NCBI GenBank assembly: GCA_947507875.1
Contig: CANNQP010000014.1
Location: 29,406-93,405, forward strand
DNA length: 64,000 nucleotides
Direction: 5' to 3'
From: Verrucomicrobiaceae bacterium
GTDB taxonomy: Bacteria > Verrucomicrobiota > Verrucomicrobiia > Verrucomicrobiales > Verrucomicrobiaceae
Of this stretch, positions 17,593 through 26,148 are shown one piece after another. Under the pieces are notes generated by a model. The model was not told where the DNA came from, did no database searches, and saw only the letters and a list, made by a program, of their open reading frames with translations. The position numbers and the translations under genes are program-made. The stretch's first letter is position 1; each line of letters opens with the position of its first letter.

Positions 17593-18315
17593 TCAAACCG
17601 TAGAAGCTGCAACGCGACACATGGCTCGAGCGCCAGGTTCATCGCGATCTACCAAACCATCCTTTAAGCGAATGATGCGTGAGCAGCGCTCCACCATGCG
17701 CTCATCGTGGGTAACAAAGACCAGCGTGCGGCCCTGTGCATTCAAGTCGTCAAACAGGGCCAAGATTTCCTGACCGGACTTGCTATCGAGATTGCCTGTG
17801 GCCTCGTCGGCGAGGATGACGAGCGGGTTGTTCGACAGGGCTCTCGCGATGGCCACACGCTGCTGCTGACCTCCAGAAAGTTCGGTGGGCTTATGATTCA
17901 GGCGATGACTTAGTCCTACCTGAGTGGCCAGTTTTTCAGCCACTTCTCTCATTTTGGCATCTTCAGCGCCGCCGTAATACATGGGCACAGCGATGTTTTC
18001 GAGAACGGTGAGTTGCTGGATGAGATTGTAGCTTTGGAAGATGAAACCGAGGTTGCGATTGCGTGCTTCCGAGAGGGCATCGTCCTCCAGATGTGCCACG
18101 TTTTGTCCACCCAGAAGATAGTCACCCGATGTTGGCTGGTCGAGACAGCCAAGAACATTCAGCAGCGTGGATTTGCCGCAGCCAGAGGGCCCCATGATGC
18201 AGACATACTCTCCAGGATAAATGTCGAATGATACACCTTGCAGCACTTGGCTCACCATATCGCCCATCTTGTAAGATTTGCGGATGTCGCGAAGGCTGAT
18301 GATCGGTTCAGGCAT
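17593..18315 (-). CDS. ABC transporter ATP-binding protein (MacB/LolD type)
   Basis: 240 residues. Walker A GPSGCGKSTLL, Q-loop FIFQSYNLI, signature LSGGQQQRVAIARAL, Walker B VILADEATGNLDS and the switch His in FVTHDE are all present. The usual Pro after DE (ADEPTGNLD) is Ala here. It groups with ATPases that drive MacB- and LolCDE-type permeases. The adaptor gene lies 71 bp upstream in the same operon. No permease is adjacent; the 9.7-kb FtsX-type permease is the likely partner (inference). Confidence 0.94.
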   Translation of the reverse strand: MPEPIISLRDIRKSYKMGDMVSQVLQGVSFDIYPGEYVCIMGPSGCGKSTLLNVLGCLDQPTSGDYLLGGQNVAHLEDDALSEARNRNLGFIFQSYNLIQQLTVLENIAVPMYYGGAEDAKMREVAEKLATQVGLSHRLNHKPTELSGGQQQRVAIARALSNNPLVILADEATGNLDSKSGQEILALFDDLNAQGRTLVFVTHDERMVERCSRIIRLKDGLVDRDEPGARAMCRVAASTV

Positions 18316-18386
18316 GTGCCAGAAAGGCTGCGATTGTATCCATTTCGGCTAAGAAATAGCTCTTGTGCCGAGAGGTAAATCTAGAT

Positions 18387-20240
18387 TCAGGAAGCGGGTG
18401 GCGGTTTACCTGTGACTGCGACTTCCTTCACTTTCCCGGTGGCTGATTTTACAGGTTTTTCGCTGGGTGAACCTGGGGTGGTGTCCTCACCTCCGGGTAG
18501 CGCAGATGGGCCGGCATCGTCGGTGACGGCTTTCTTGGGTAGAGACAGAGCGACTGCTTCTCCTGGTTGTAGGCCTCCACGAATTTCGATGAATTCATCG
18601 TTAAAGACTCCGGTCTGAATGGAACGTCGCTCTAGACGTGTGCCGTTGCGGATGTAACAGAAATGGTGGTCTTGCTCGACCTCGACAGACTGCACTGGCA
18701 CAAAGACGACATCGGAAAGTTGATCCACGATAATTTCCACTTTCGCATTCATGCCAGGCTTTAACCAAGGATGCAGTCCATCAATATGCACGGTGCAGGG
18801 GTAAACTTTAAGATTAGGGGTGTATCGGCTGCTGGATGAGTCTGGCATGAGCGCTAGCTCGGCGACACGTCCCTGCAAAACTTTACCAGGTTCGGCATCG
18901 ACTCGAATTAATGCGATTTGACCGATCTTTACTTTCTTCACCTGGGATTCATGGACTTTCACATGAACTCCCATTTGAGACATGTCCGGTATGGTCAGAA
19001 TAGTCTGGCGTAGTCGGACGCTCGCTCCTTCCTCGATGCTATTGGTGTAATTGTAGGAACTGCTTGCATCCAAGTCCCCATAAGCAACAAGGCCTGCTTG
19101 ACTGGCTCGGATTGTGCAGGCTTTCAGCTGTTGATCTAGGTTGTCGCGCTTCGCCAATTCCATTTCGTAGCGGCGCTTGGAAGTCTGGAACCTTGTTTCG
19201 GCTTGCGCCATTTTGGAACGATTCGCACGCACGGTGCGCTCCAGCTTGGTCAGGCTTTCCCTGTACTCGGACAATAGCAATGCGCATTGCTTTGAGAACT
19301 CATACTTCTTGAAGAGGTCTAGTTGGGTTTCTGCGGTCTTAACGGCCAAAGTCACTTTCTCAAACATGACCTGATCGTTTTCTAGCTGAGTTTTAGAAAT
19401 AAAACTGCGGGAGGCAAGACGCTCCGAAGATTCAACTTTTTGTTTGCTAACCGCTAGTTCAGATTGTCTCAAAAGCAGCTCATCTTCAAGTTGCCGTAGT
19501 TTTTGCTGAGCTTCTCCATCTCCGTTTTCGCCCATCTGCTGAAGGAAGGGTGAAAAGTTAATCCGGTCGTGTTTCACGGCTTTGATCGGGCCTTTGGCAC
19601 TAGCTAACTTTTTATCACTCGCTGAGTTTTTGTCAATGAGTGCAAGAGCGGGATCGGTCGGGGTATTGGCCTGTGTGTCCAGGATGGTGACAAATTTATC
19701 CAGTGCGGCAATGTTCGAAGGTAGGCCTGCATCGGTCAGTACGCTCTCGGAGAGCTCACGACCTAAATACTTCTCAAAGTCCATCAGCGCGAAGCTGCTG
19801 ATTTCCTTCATGTCACGAATGAGGGATTGATTTTCGCTTCGCTGGATTTCGCGACCTTCGTCTGCGTCGATGTAATTGGATACAGTCGTCTGAAACTCGA
19901 TCTCGTGGTCTTGGATACGAGCCTTCAGCTCGGAGTTGTCCAGTTCGACCAGCACTTTGCCTTCTTTAATGTCTTCCTCTGTGACCAAATAGCCTTCTGG
20001 AATGATGCTGAGAATTTTGGTAGGCGTTTCGATTTCGGATTTGATCTCGACGTTTCTCATGGCGCGGATTTCGCCACCTTGCAGCACACTCACCTGCAGT
20101 GGACCGCGGGCCGCAGAGAAAGTGGGGACGAGAGAGGTTTCTTCCCCGCTGCCAGACAGCCACCAGCCTGTCGCTAATCCCCCTATGATGAGGGGAATGA
20201 GTGACCAAGTTTTCCAGGGTGCCTTTGTCTTTATCATCAT
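18387..20240 (-). CDS. Periplasmic adaptor (HlyD/MacA-like membrane fusion protein)
   Basis: 617 residues. One N-terminal membrane anchor (LIPLIIGGLATGWWLSG) is followed by a biotinyl-lipoyl-like half (GEIRAMRNVEIKSEIE), a long coiled-coil hairpin with heptad-like stretches from about 190 to 370, the second lipoyl half near SQAGLVAYGD, and beta-barrel domains (VKIGQIALIRVDAEPGKVLQG; LKPGMNAKVEI). The tail is Pro/Ser/Lys-rich. It is larger than usual (about 400) because of the long region before and within the hairpin. It should bridge an inner-membrane ABC pump to the TolC-like channel encoded just upstream (5 bp gap). Confidence 0.88.
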   Translation of the reverse strand: MMIKTKAPWKTWSLIPLIIGGLATGWWLSGSGEETSLVPTFSAARGPLQVSVLQGGEIRAMRNVEIKSEIETPTKILSIIPEGYLVTEEDIKEGKVLVELDNSELKARIQDHEIEFQTTVSNYIDADEGREIQRSENQSLIRDMKEISSFALMDFEKYLGRELSESVLTDAGLPSNIAALDKFVTILDTQANTPTDPALALIDKNSASDKKLASAKGPIKAVKHDRINFSPFLQQMGENGDGEAQQKLRQLEDELLLRQSELAVSKQKVESSERLASRSFISKTQLENDQVMFEKVTLAVKTAETQLDLFKKYEFSKQCALLLSEYRESLTKLERTVRANRSKMAQAETRFQTSKRRYEMELAKRDNLDQQLKACTIRASQAGLVAYGDLDASSSYNYTNSIEEGASVRLRQTILTIPDMSQMGVHVKVHESQVKKVKIGQIALIRVDAEPGKVLQGRVAELALMPDSSSSRYTPNLKVYPCTVHIDGLHPWLKPGMNAKVEIIVDQLSDVVFVPVQSVEVEQDHHFCYIRNGTRLERRSIQTGVFNDEFIEIRGGLQPGEAVALSLPKKAVTDDAGPSALPGGEDTTPGSPSEKPVKSATGKVKEVAVTGKPPPAS

Positions 20241-20245
20241 TCGAG

Positions 20246-21970
20246 TTAGGATTCTCCTTGAGGCTTCTCCTGCTTTAATACGTCTGCCCAGCGTGCATCT
20301 TTCCGAATGAACAATACACCCATGTCTGTCCAGAGTTGCAGTCGGGCTAGGTTATGATCAATCAGAGTGGAGATCACCAAGTCGCGCGCGATGATCAGTC
20401 GATCTTGAGATTCCACGATGTCACGTGCTGTGCCTTGGCCTTCAGTCATGAGAGCTTCTTCGATCTCCAGTCGCTTTTGCGACAGTTCCAAGCCCTTCAA
20501 GGCGAGATCGTATTGACGCCGTGCTACCCGTAAAGCTCGCCAGTCAGCGCGGATGGTGGCGCGCAGTTCTTCTTCTGCTAGTTCGAGGGAGCGTAAGGCT
20601 GCTTGTTCATTAATTTGCGCGTTTCGCAGATCATTTCGTTCAGGCAGGGTGTTCAGGTTCAGGTCGATGTCCAAACCTCCCTGCCATGTGCGCTGACGGT
20701 GATTCAATCCCAGACTGGCATTTGTCGCCGTATTGGAGGGCGTGGGAACGCTGGGGCTACTGATGTTGTAGCCTGCTAAGGCATTCACGGCAGGGTAAGT
20801 GCCCTGGTGCGCGATTTTGACCCGCCGCTGAGTGTCGTAAACGCGATCTCTTTCATTGAAAATGTCCAGGCGGGTGATGAGAGCCGTATCGATCAAGAAT
20901 TCCACACTGCCCTCGGGGTCGATAACCTCCAGCTTTTTGAGTTCATCAGCATCCAGCACCAGCTTTTCTGTGACGGGAAGTCCCATCGTGATTTTCAGGT
21001 CATCCAATTGGTCTTCATAGGCACGAATGGCAGTGATCCATTGCCTTTCGTAGGTGATGCTTCCTTGTTCGATCTGTTTGAGCTGAGATTGGGATCGCAG
21101 ATTGGCCTCGGCCAAGGCGCGATCACGCTCCAGAGAGCCAAGGGATGCCTTGTAGGCTATGTAGCGATTTCGTGCCTGTTCACGTGCTTGTAGAGTGCGC
21201 AGGTATTGGCGAGTGATATCGACGACGAATGTCTTCCGGTATTGGGTGAAGTCGCGGATCTCGTAAAGCACATCTCGTTCGTCTTGTCGCAGTGGTTCTG
21301 CGGCGACGAGAACTCCAGCGCCCCGAAGCAACGGCTGCGTCATGGTCACGGCAGCGAGTGAGTCGCTCACACGGCTGGCCTTTCCGGTGAAGAGCCGGGT
21401 AAAATCGCTGCTCAGGTTCATGGCTAGCCGTGCCCCCGTTTTCATGAGATAGGTCAGCCCGACTTGGCCATCAGAAGTCAGTGATGAGGTGCGAACAAAA
21501 TCATTGACGCTGGCCTGATGACGCTGGGCTTCAGTGACAGTGATACCGCCTTGGCCGTCCACGATGGGGCCAAACTGCTGCCTCGTCTCAGTGAGGGCGA
21601 GCGCGCTACGATACACGCGTTCTTTGCGTCCGAGGTAAGTGCGATTGCGATGCACCGCAAAACTGAGCGCATCCGGCAGGCTTAGCACCTTGGCCCCTTT
21701 TTCAACCATGGCGCATTCACCGAGGAAATCAGCAGTTTCAGCCAGCTTTTCGAGATCTGCCAAGTTCACTGGTGGTGGAGGTGTAATGCTTTGCAACTCA
21801 CCATCCTCCGCGCCGGCCACGTTGTGCGACTTTTTCTCCAAGATACCAAAGACCTCTTTGTCAGCCCATTTCTTGTAAAAACCCTGCGTGCAGCTGCTCA
21901 GCATCAACCCCACAGCCCCCATCTGGAGAAGGGTACGACAAAGCTGAGTCATGGGGATCAGGAATCTCAT
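20246..21970 (-). CDS. TolC-family outer membrane efflux lipoprotein
   Basis: 574 residues from the ATG at 21970; a start at 21994 is also in frame. The signal peptide ends in a lipobox (LMLSSC), so the mature protein is probably lipid-anchored. Two related helical halves with long Ala/Glu/Arg-rich coiled coils and NAQINEQAALRSLELAEEELRATIRADWRALRVA are typical of outer membrane efflux proteins. It forms the trimeric exit duct. It is the first gene of a minus-strand operon: channel, adaptor, ATPase, CDP-alcohol phosphatidyltransferase. It is divergent from thrS with about 220 bp between the starts. Confidence 0.87.
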   Translation of the reverse strand: MRFLIPMTQLCRTLLQMGAVGLMLSSCTQGFYKKWADKEVFGILEKKSHNVAGAEDGELQSITPPPPVNLADLEKLAETADFLGECAMVEKGAKVLSLPDALSFAVHRNRTYLGRKERVYRSALALTETRQQFGPIVDGQGGITVTEAQRHQASVNDFVRTSSLTSDGQVGLTYLMKTGARLAMNLSSDFTRLFTGKASRVSDSLAAVTMTQPLLRGAGVLVAAEPLRQDERDVLYEIRDFTQYRKTFVVDITRQYLRTLQAREQARNRYIAYKASLGSLERDRALAEANLRSQSQLKQIEQGSITYERQWITAIRAYEDQLDDLKITMGLPVTEKLVLDADELKKLEVIDPEGSVEFLIDTALITRLDIFNERDRVYDTQRRVKIAHQGTYPAVNALAGYNISSPSVPTPSNTATNASLGLNHRQRTWQGGLDIDLNLNTLPERNDLRNAQINEQAALRSLELAEEELRATIRADWRALRVARRQYDLALKGLELSQKRLEIEEALMTEGQGTARDIVESQDRLIIARDLVISTLIDHNLARLQLWTDMGVLFIRKDARWADVLKQEKPQGES

Positions 21971-22191
21971 GGTTAAATCTGCCAATGTGTGCATTCGACC
22001 ATTGGCAGGAAGATCTTGTGGGGGGGTAAAACTACGGTGGCGATGCGGGACTCTATCAGGTTTCTCACCCTAGGAATCGGCTGACCGCTTGTTCCTTGGG
22101 TGGGGTGCTTCGGATTGCCTGAGCGATTGGTAAAATGCCACGCCCCTTGCGCTCTGCCTATCCTGCGCCACACTCCGCGCCCCTCTCCCTC

Positions 22192-24150
22192 ATGTCCGCC
22201 GAACGCAAGACCCTCGAAGAACGCGCCCAGATGTCTGATCTTGAGCGCCTGCGCCACTCCTGTGCCCACATCATGGCTACCGCGATTTTGCGGATTTGGC
22301 CGGATGCTCAGTTCGCCTACGGCCCTCCGGTGGAAAATGGCTTCTACTACGACTTTGACATGAAGCATCGCCTCACGCCCGATGATTTTGAGAAGATTGA
22401 GGCGGAGATGAAGAAGATCGCCAAGGAGAATCAGCGTTTTGAAAAGAAAGTCATCAGCCGTGAAGAAGCCATCGCGCTGGCCAAAAGCGGTCGTCTTGGT
22501 GGTCTGAGCGAGCGCCCGGGCAATGAGAGCCGCTTCAAGCTCGACCTCATCGACAAAATCCCCGCGGGCGAGGAGATCTCCTGCTTCCAGAATGGTGACT
22601 TCATCGACCTTTGTGCGGGACCGCACGTTGGCTACACCAGCAAGTGCAAAAACGTGAAGCTCACCTCAGTCTCTAGCTCCTTTTACATGGGCGATGAGAG
22701 CAAAGGACAGCTCCAGCGCCTCTACGGTACGGCCTTCGAAAGCAAGGAAGAGCTGGAAGCGCACTTTGTGCGCCTGGAAGAGGCCAAGAAGCGCGACCAC
22801 CGCCGCCTGGGCAAGGAGCTAAAGCTTTTCCACATTGATGAAGATGTCGGCCAAGGCCTCATCCTCTGGACACCGAATGGCGCCACCCTCCGCCAGGAGC
22901 TTCAGACCTTCATCAGCGAGGAGCTGCGCAAGCAAGGCTACAGTCAGGTCTTCACCCCGCACATCGGCAAGCTCGCGCTCTACAAGACCAGTGGCCATTT
23001 CCCTTATTACAAAGACGCGCAGTTTCCGGCCATCATGGAGCCAGACCAGCTCGAACAAATCGCCCACGAAGGCTGCTCGTGTGCAGAAATGACGGCACGC
23101 ATCGACGCCTGCTCGGCTCAGTTCGCCGCGCAAATGAATGAGCGCACCGGACGTGAGATGATCGGCAAAGAGCGCATCATGGATGCCGAGAAGCTGCTGG
23201 ATGGTTTCCTGCTGAAGCCGATGAACTGCCCGCATCACATCAAGATCTTCGCCAGTCAGCCACGCAGCTATCGCGACTTGCCGGTGCGCTTGGCAGAGTT
23301 TGGCACGGTGTATCGCTGGGAGCAAAGCGGTGAATTGAACGGCATGACCCGCGTGCGCGGCTTCACTCAGGATGATGCTCACCTATTCTGCACCGAGGAT
23401 CAAGTCGCTGCGGAAGTCCTCGGCTGCCTTTCCCTCGTGAAAGTTGTGCTCAATACGTTAGGCATGTCCGACTACCGTGTGCGCGTTGGCTTGCGTGACC
23501 CTGATAGCGGCAAATACACCGGCAGTCCCGAGCAGTGGGACCGTGCCGAAGCCGCTTGCCGTGAGGCGGCGAAGACGTTAGGTGTGCCTTTCAGTGAAGA
23601 GCCCGGCGAGGCTGCCTTCTATGGCCCGAAAATTGATTTTGTCATCAAAGACGTCATTGGTCGCGAATGGCAGCTCGGCACTGTGCAGGTGGACTACCAA
23701 CTGCCGATCCGTTTTGATCTCAGCTACACTGGTGCAGACAACAAGCCACACCGCCCGGTCATGATCCACCGTGCGCCCTTTGGCAGCATGGAGCGCTTCA
23801 CCGGCGTGCTTATCGAACACTTCGCCGGGCATTTCCCCACTTGGCTCGCCCCAGAGCAGGTCCGCATCCTTACCATTAGCGAAAAGGTGGACACTTTCGC
23901 GAACGAAGTCTTTGAGCAGCTGAAAGCTGCTGGCCTTCGTGTGACGCTGAACAACGAAGCTGATAAGATTGGTGCCAAGATCCGTCTCGCTCAGCTCGAT
24001 AAGGTGCCTTACATGTTGGTGCTCGGTGAAAAGGAAGCCGCTGCCCAGTCTGTTGCTGTCCGTCATAGCAAGAAGGGGGATCTCGGCGTGAAGCCTGTGG
24101 CCCAATTCCTGGAAGAAATCACGGCTGAGGTGAAGGAGCGCAGGCTCTGA
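22192..24150 (+). CDS. thrS: Threonyl-tRNA synthetase lacking the TGS domain
   Basis: 652 residues from the ATG at 22192; an in-frame start at 22135 adds only 19 unlike residues. The protein opens directly with the editing domain (RHSCAHIMA, the HxxxH site, and DLCAGPHV with its Cys/His), so the usual TGS domain is missing. The class II core has KPMNCPHH (zinc Cys and His), motif 2 YRWEQSGELNGMTRVRGF and motif 3 near HRAPFGSMERF, then an anticodon domain from about 545. Residues about 276-338 are an insertion absent from E. coli ThrRS, with several Cys (GCSC, DAC). It charges tRNA-Thr. G/C-rich codons suggest high expression. Confidence 0.95.
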   Translation: MSAERKTLEERAQMSDLERLRHSCAHIMATAILRIWPDAQFAYGPPVENGFYYDFDMKHRLTPDDFEKIEAEMKKIAKENQRFEKKVISREEAIALAKSGRLGGLSERPGNESRFKLDLIDKIPAGEEISCFQNGDFIDLCAGPHVGYTSKCKNVKLTSVSSSFYMGDESKGQLQRLYGTAFESKEELEAHFVRLEEAKKRDHRRLGKELKLFHIDEDVGQGLILWTPNGATLRQELQTFISEELRKQGYSQVFTPHIGKLALYKTSGHFPYYKDAQFPAIMEPDQLEQIAHEGCSCAEMTARIDACSAQFAAQMNERTGREMIGKERIMDAEKLLDGFLLKPMNCPHHIKIFASQPRSYRDLPVRLAEFGTVYRWEQSGELNGMTRVRGFTQDDAHLFCTEDQVAAEVLGCLSLVKVVLNTLGMSDYRVRVGLRDPDSGKYTGSPEQWDRAEAACREAAKTLGVPFSEEPGEAAFYGPKIDFVIKDVIGREWQLGTVQVDYQLPIRFDLSYTGADNKPHRPVMIHRAPFGSMERFTGVLIEHFAGHFPTWLAPEQVRILTISEKVDTFANEVFEQLKAAGLRVTLNNEADKIGAKIRLAQLDKVPYMLVLGEKEAAAQSVAVRHSKKGDLGVKPVAQFLEEITAEVKERRL

Positions 24151-24171
24151 TTTGGCTCTTTGATCGAAAAA

Positions 24172-24203
24172 AGCTGCCTTGCACCGCAAGGCAGCTATTT
24201 TGT
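24172..24203. terminator. Terminator hairpin between convergent thrS and regulator genes
   Basis: AGCTGCCTTG at 24172-24181 pairs with CAAGGCAGCT at 24187-24196 around a 5-nt loop. ATTTTG follows on the plus strand and an A-run precedes it, so it could serve both convergent genes. Confidence 0.8.
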
Positions 24204-24225
24204 TGAACGATGATTCCTCATCGCA

Positions 24226-25287
24226 TCACGCCGTCTCGCCTTTCACCAGATCGGGCATTAGCCGAACAGGGGTCGTGCTTGTGCGACCAGTTTGAGCTAA
24301 CTCAAGAACAAGTTTCGAAAGGCGTTTGGCAAACTTGGCTGGATCAGTGGTGTAACGAGTAATCCGCGGGACAAGATGTGCCAGGAAGGCATCATCGTCT
24401 CGTGAAAGGATGGCAAAATCACGAGGCAACTGATGCTTCAAGCACAACAAATGACTGACCACTGTCAGTGTGTGTGTAGATCTTGCGACCAGAAAAGCCG
24501 TGGGTGCCGTACGCTGGCGTAGAAGTCGATCAAGCAGAGCAATCACCGCCTCTGGACTCTCCGAATGACGATGCACCGTTAGCATCGATGGTCTTGAAGA
24601 TGCTTCTCGGAAGCCAAGTTCGCTCTCTGCATCACCGCCATGAGAGCCATTCGGTAGCAGGAGGGCGAGGTGATGGTGTCCTTTTTTCAAAAGAAGGTGG
24701 GCAGCATGACGGCACAGGGCTCGATAATCAATGTCCACCGAGGGCAAAGCTACATCTGCTGTAGAACTGCCCGCCAGCACGACAGGCAAATGCTGCTGGG
24801 CAAACCAGTGCTGCATCGCTACGGTTGAACGGAAAAGCACCCATCCTTTGGCAGGCAATCGCTGGCTGATTTTTTTCAGAGCTAAGCTTGGCCTATTTTG
24901 ATAGCATTCACTCGCGTGATGGATTTCCAAACGAAAGCCTGAAGCCACCAACAGTTCACGCAGCGCATCGACCCAAAAGAGCACAAAAGGTGGCATCAAT
25001 CGCGTCGCCACAGGAGTCAGCAAAACAATCAGCTTTTTATCCTCAGGTTCCGCCAATCGCTCCACTGGCTGAAGGACATGACGGCGTCTTTTTTTTACAG
25101 ACGAGATGGTTCCCTCACGTTCCAATTCATTCAAAACGATACGAAGTGTTGGGCGGCTAATCCCCAGCTGAGCACAAAGTTTACGTTCTGATGGCAATTG
25201 TTCCAACCATTCGCCACGCAAAATAATCTGGCGTAAAAAGTCGGCACCATGGCGCACAAGAGAGGGACGAGGTGGAAGGCTCTGCAT
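24226..25287 (-). CDS. GntR/LacI-hybrid transcriptional regulator
   Basis: 353 residues from the ATG at 25287 (MQSLPPRPS); another start at 25317 is in frame. A GntR-type winged helix is present at 15-65 (LPSERKLCAQLGISRPTLRIVLNELEREG), followed by a basic linker and a periplasmic-binding-protein-like sensor domain as in LacI/GalR (VVLAGSSTADVALPSVDIDY, HLLLKKGHHHLALL). It should bind DNA as a dimer and respond to a sugar-like ligand. It is divergent from the RraA-sialidase-FAD oxidoreductase operon, with an inverted repeat beside its start, so local control of that operon is likely. Confidence 0.87.
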   Translation of the reverse strand: MQSLPPRPSLVRHGADFLRQIILRGEWLEQLPSERKLCAQLGISRPTLRIVLNELEREGTISSVKKRRRHVLQPVERLAEPEDKKLIVLLTPVATRLMPPFVLFWVDALRELLVASGFRLEIHHASECYQNRPSLALKKISQRLPAKGWVLFRSTVAMQHWFAQQHLPVVLAGSSTADVALPSVDIDYRALCRHAAHLLLKKGHHHLALLLPNGSHGGDAESELGFREASSRPSMLTVHRHSESPEAVIALLDRLLRQRTAPTAFLVARSTHTLTVVSHLLCLKHQLPRDFAILSRDDDAFLAHLVPRITRYTTDPAKFAKRLSKLVLELAQTGRTSTTPVRLMPDLVKGETA

Positions 25288-25316
25288 AATCGGAGATGCG
25301 ACGCGTGAATCAAACA

Positions 25317-25335
25317 TGGTCAGCTGATTTGACCA
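25317..25335. promoter_or_regulatory. Possible operator in the divergent regulator/RraA intergenic region
   Basis: Inverted repeat TGGTCA (25317-25322) and TGACCA (25330-25335), separated by 7 bases, lies between the two divergent starts. Size and place fit a dimeric GntR/LacI-type site. Regulation is inferred, not shown. Confidence 0.4.
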
Positions 25336-25384
25336 TCTAGAAATGCGCTCCGTTCGCGTTTGTGTGCCTAGTCTTTGCTAACTC

Positions 25385-26128
25385 ATGCTGACCCACTCTG
25401 AACTCCTCCAACTCAAGCGCTGGAACACGCCCACGATCTACAATGGCTGGGAGCAGATCACCCGGCTCGATCCCGCTATTGATGCGTTCAACCTCGAAGA
25501 AACCCGCGACTTTATGCCGCAGATGGGACCCATGGTTGGCTACGCTGTTACCGTTGTCATCGAGCCAAGCAACAAAGCGCATCGAGAGGCTAACGCGAAC
25601 GCTTGGCATGAATATCGACACTATGTCGCCAGCCTGGCAGGACCGAAGATTGTCTGCGTGCAGGATCTCGATAAACCGCGCGTCATCGGTTCGTTCTGGG
25701 GCGAGGTGAACAGCAACATGCATCGCGCTCTCGGCTGTGTGGGCACCATTGTCGATGGTGCGATTCGCGATGTCGATGAAATGACCAATGCTGGCTTCAA
25801 GGCGCTCGCTCGTCGTCTTTGTGTCGGTCATGCGTATGTGCATCCCGTGCGCTGGAACTGTGAGGTTGAGGTCTTTGGCCGCAAAATCGCCCCCGGTGAT
25901 CTGATTCACGCCGACAAGCATGGTTTCATCGTGATCGAGCCGCAGGTGCAGCCTTTTGTTCTCGAAGCTGCACGCTTCATGGATGCCAATGAGTGCCAGA
26001 CCGTCATCCCTGCTACCCGTGGGGCTGCTGGACTCAGCAGCGAGCAGGTGCTCGCCAACCTTACCGAAGCTGGAATGCAATTCAGTCATAACGCCCGCAT
26101 GAAATTCCAGCGCGAAGGCGAGTGGTAA
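25385..26128 (+). CDS. RraA-like family protein (possible aldolase/decarboxylase)
   Basis: 247 residues. GTIVDGAIRDVDEMTNAG carries the Arg-Asp of the RraA/HMG-aldolase fold, and PGDLIHADKHGFIVI is the family C-terminal motif. Members include 4-hydroxy-4-methyl-2-oxoglutarate aldolases as well as the RNase E inhibitor; within a sugar operon an aldolase or decarboxylase role is more plausible. It is the first gene of a plus-strand operon, 20 bp before the sialidase-like gene, and probably under the divergent GntR/LacI regulator. Confidence 0.86.
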   Translation: MLTHSELLQLKRWNTPTIYNGWEQITRLDPAIDAFNLEETRDFMPQMGPMVGYAVTVVIEPSNKAHREANANAWHEYRHYVASLAGPKIVCVQDLDKPRVIGSFWGEVNSNMHRALGCVGTIVDGAIRDVDEMTNAGFKALARRLCVGHAYVHPVRWNCEVEVFGRKIAPGDLIHADKHGFIVIEPQVQPFVLEAARFMDANECQTVIPATRGAAGLSSEQVLANLTEAGMQFSHNARMKFQREGEW

Positions 26129-26148
26129 CTTCTTTCTCAACTCAACCT

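Noticed and set aside
22819..23382. 187-residue minus-strand frame inside thrS
   Set aside because: It is a shadow of the conserved ThrRS catalytic core.
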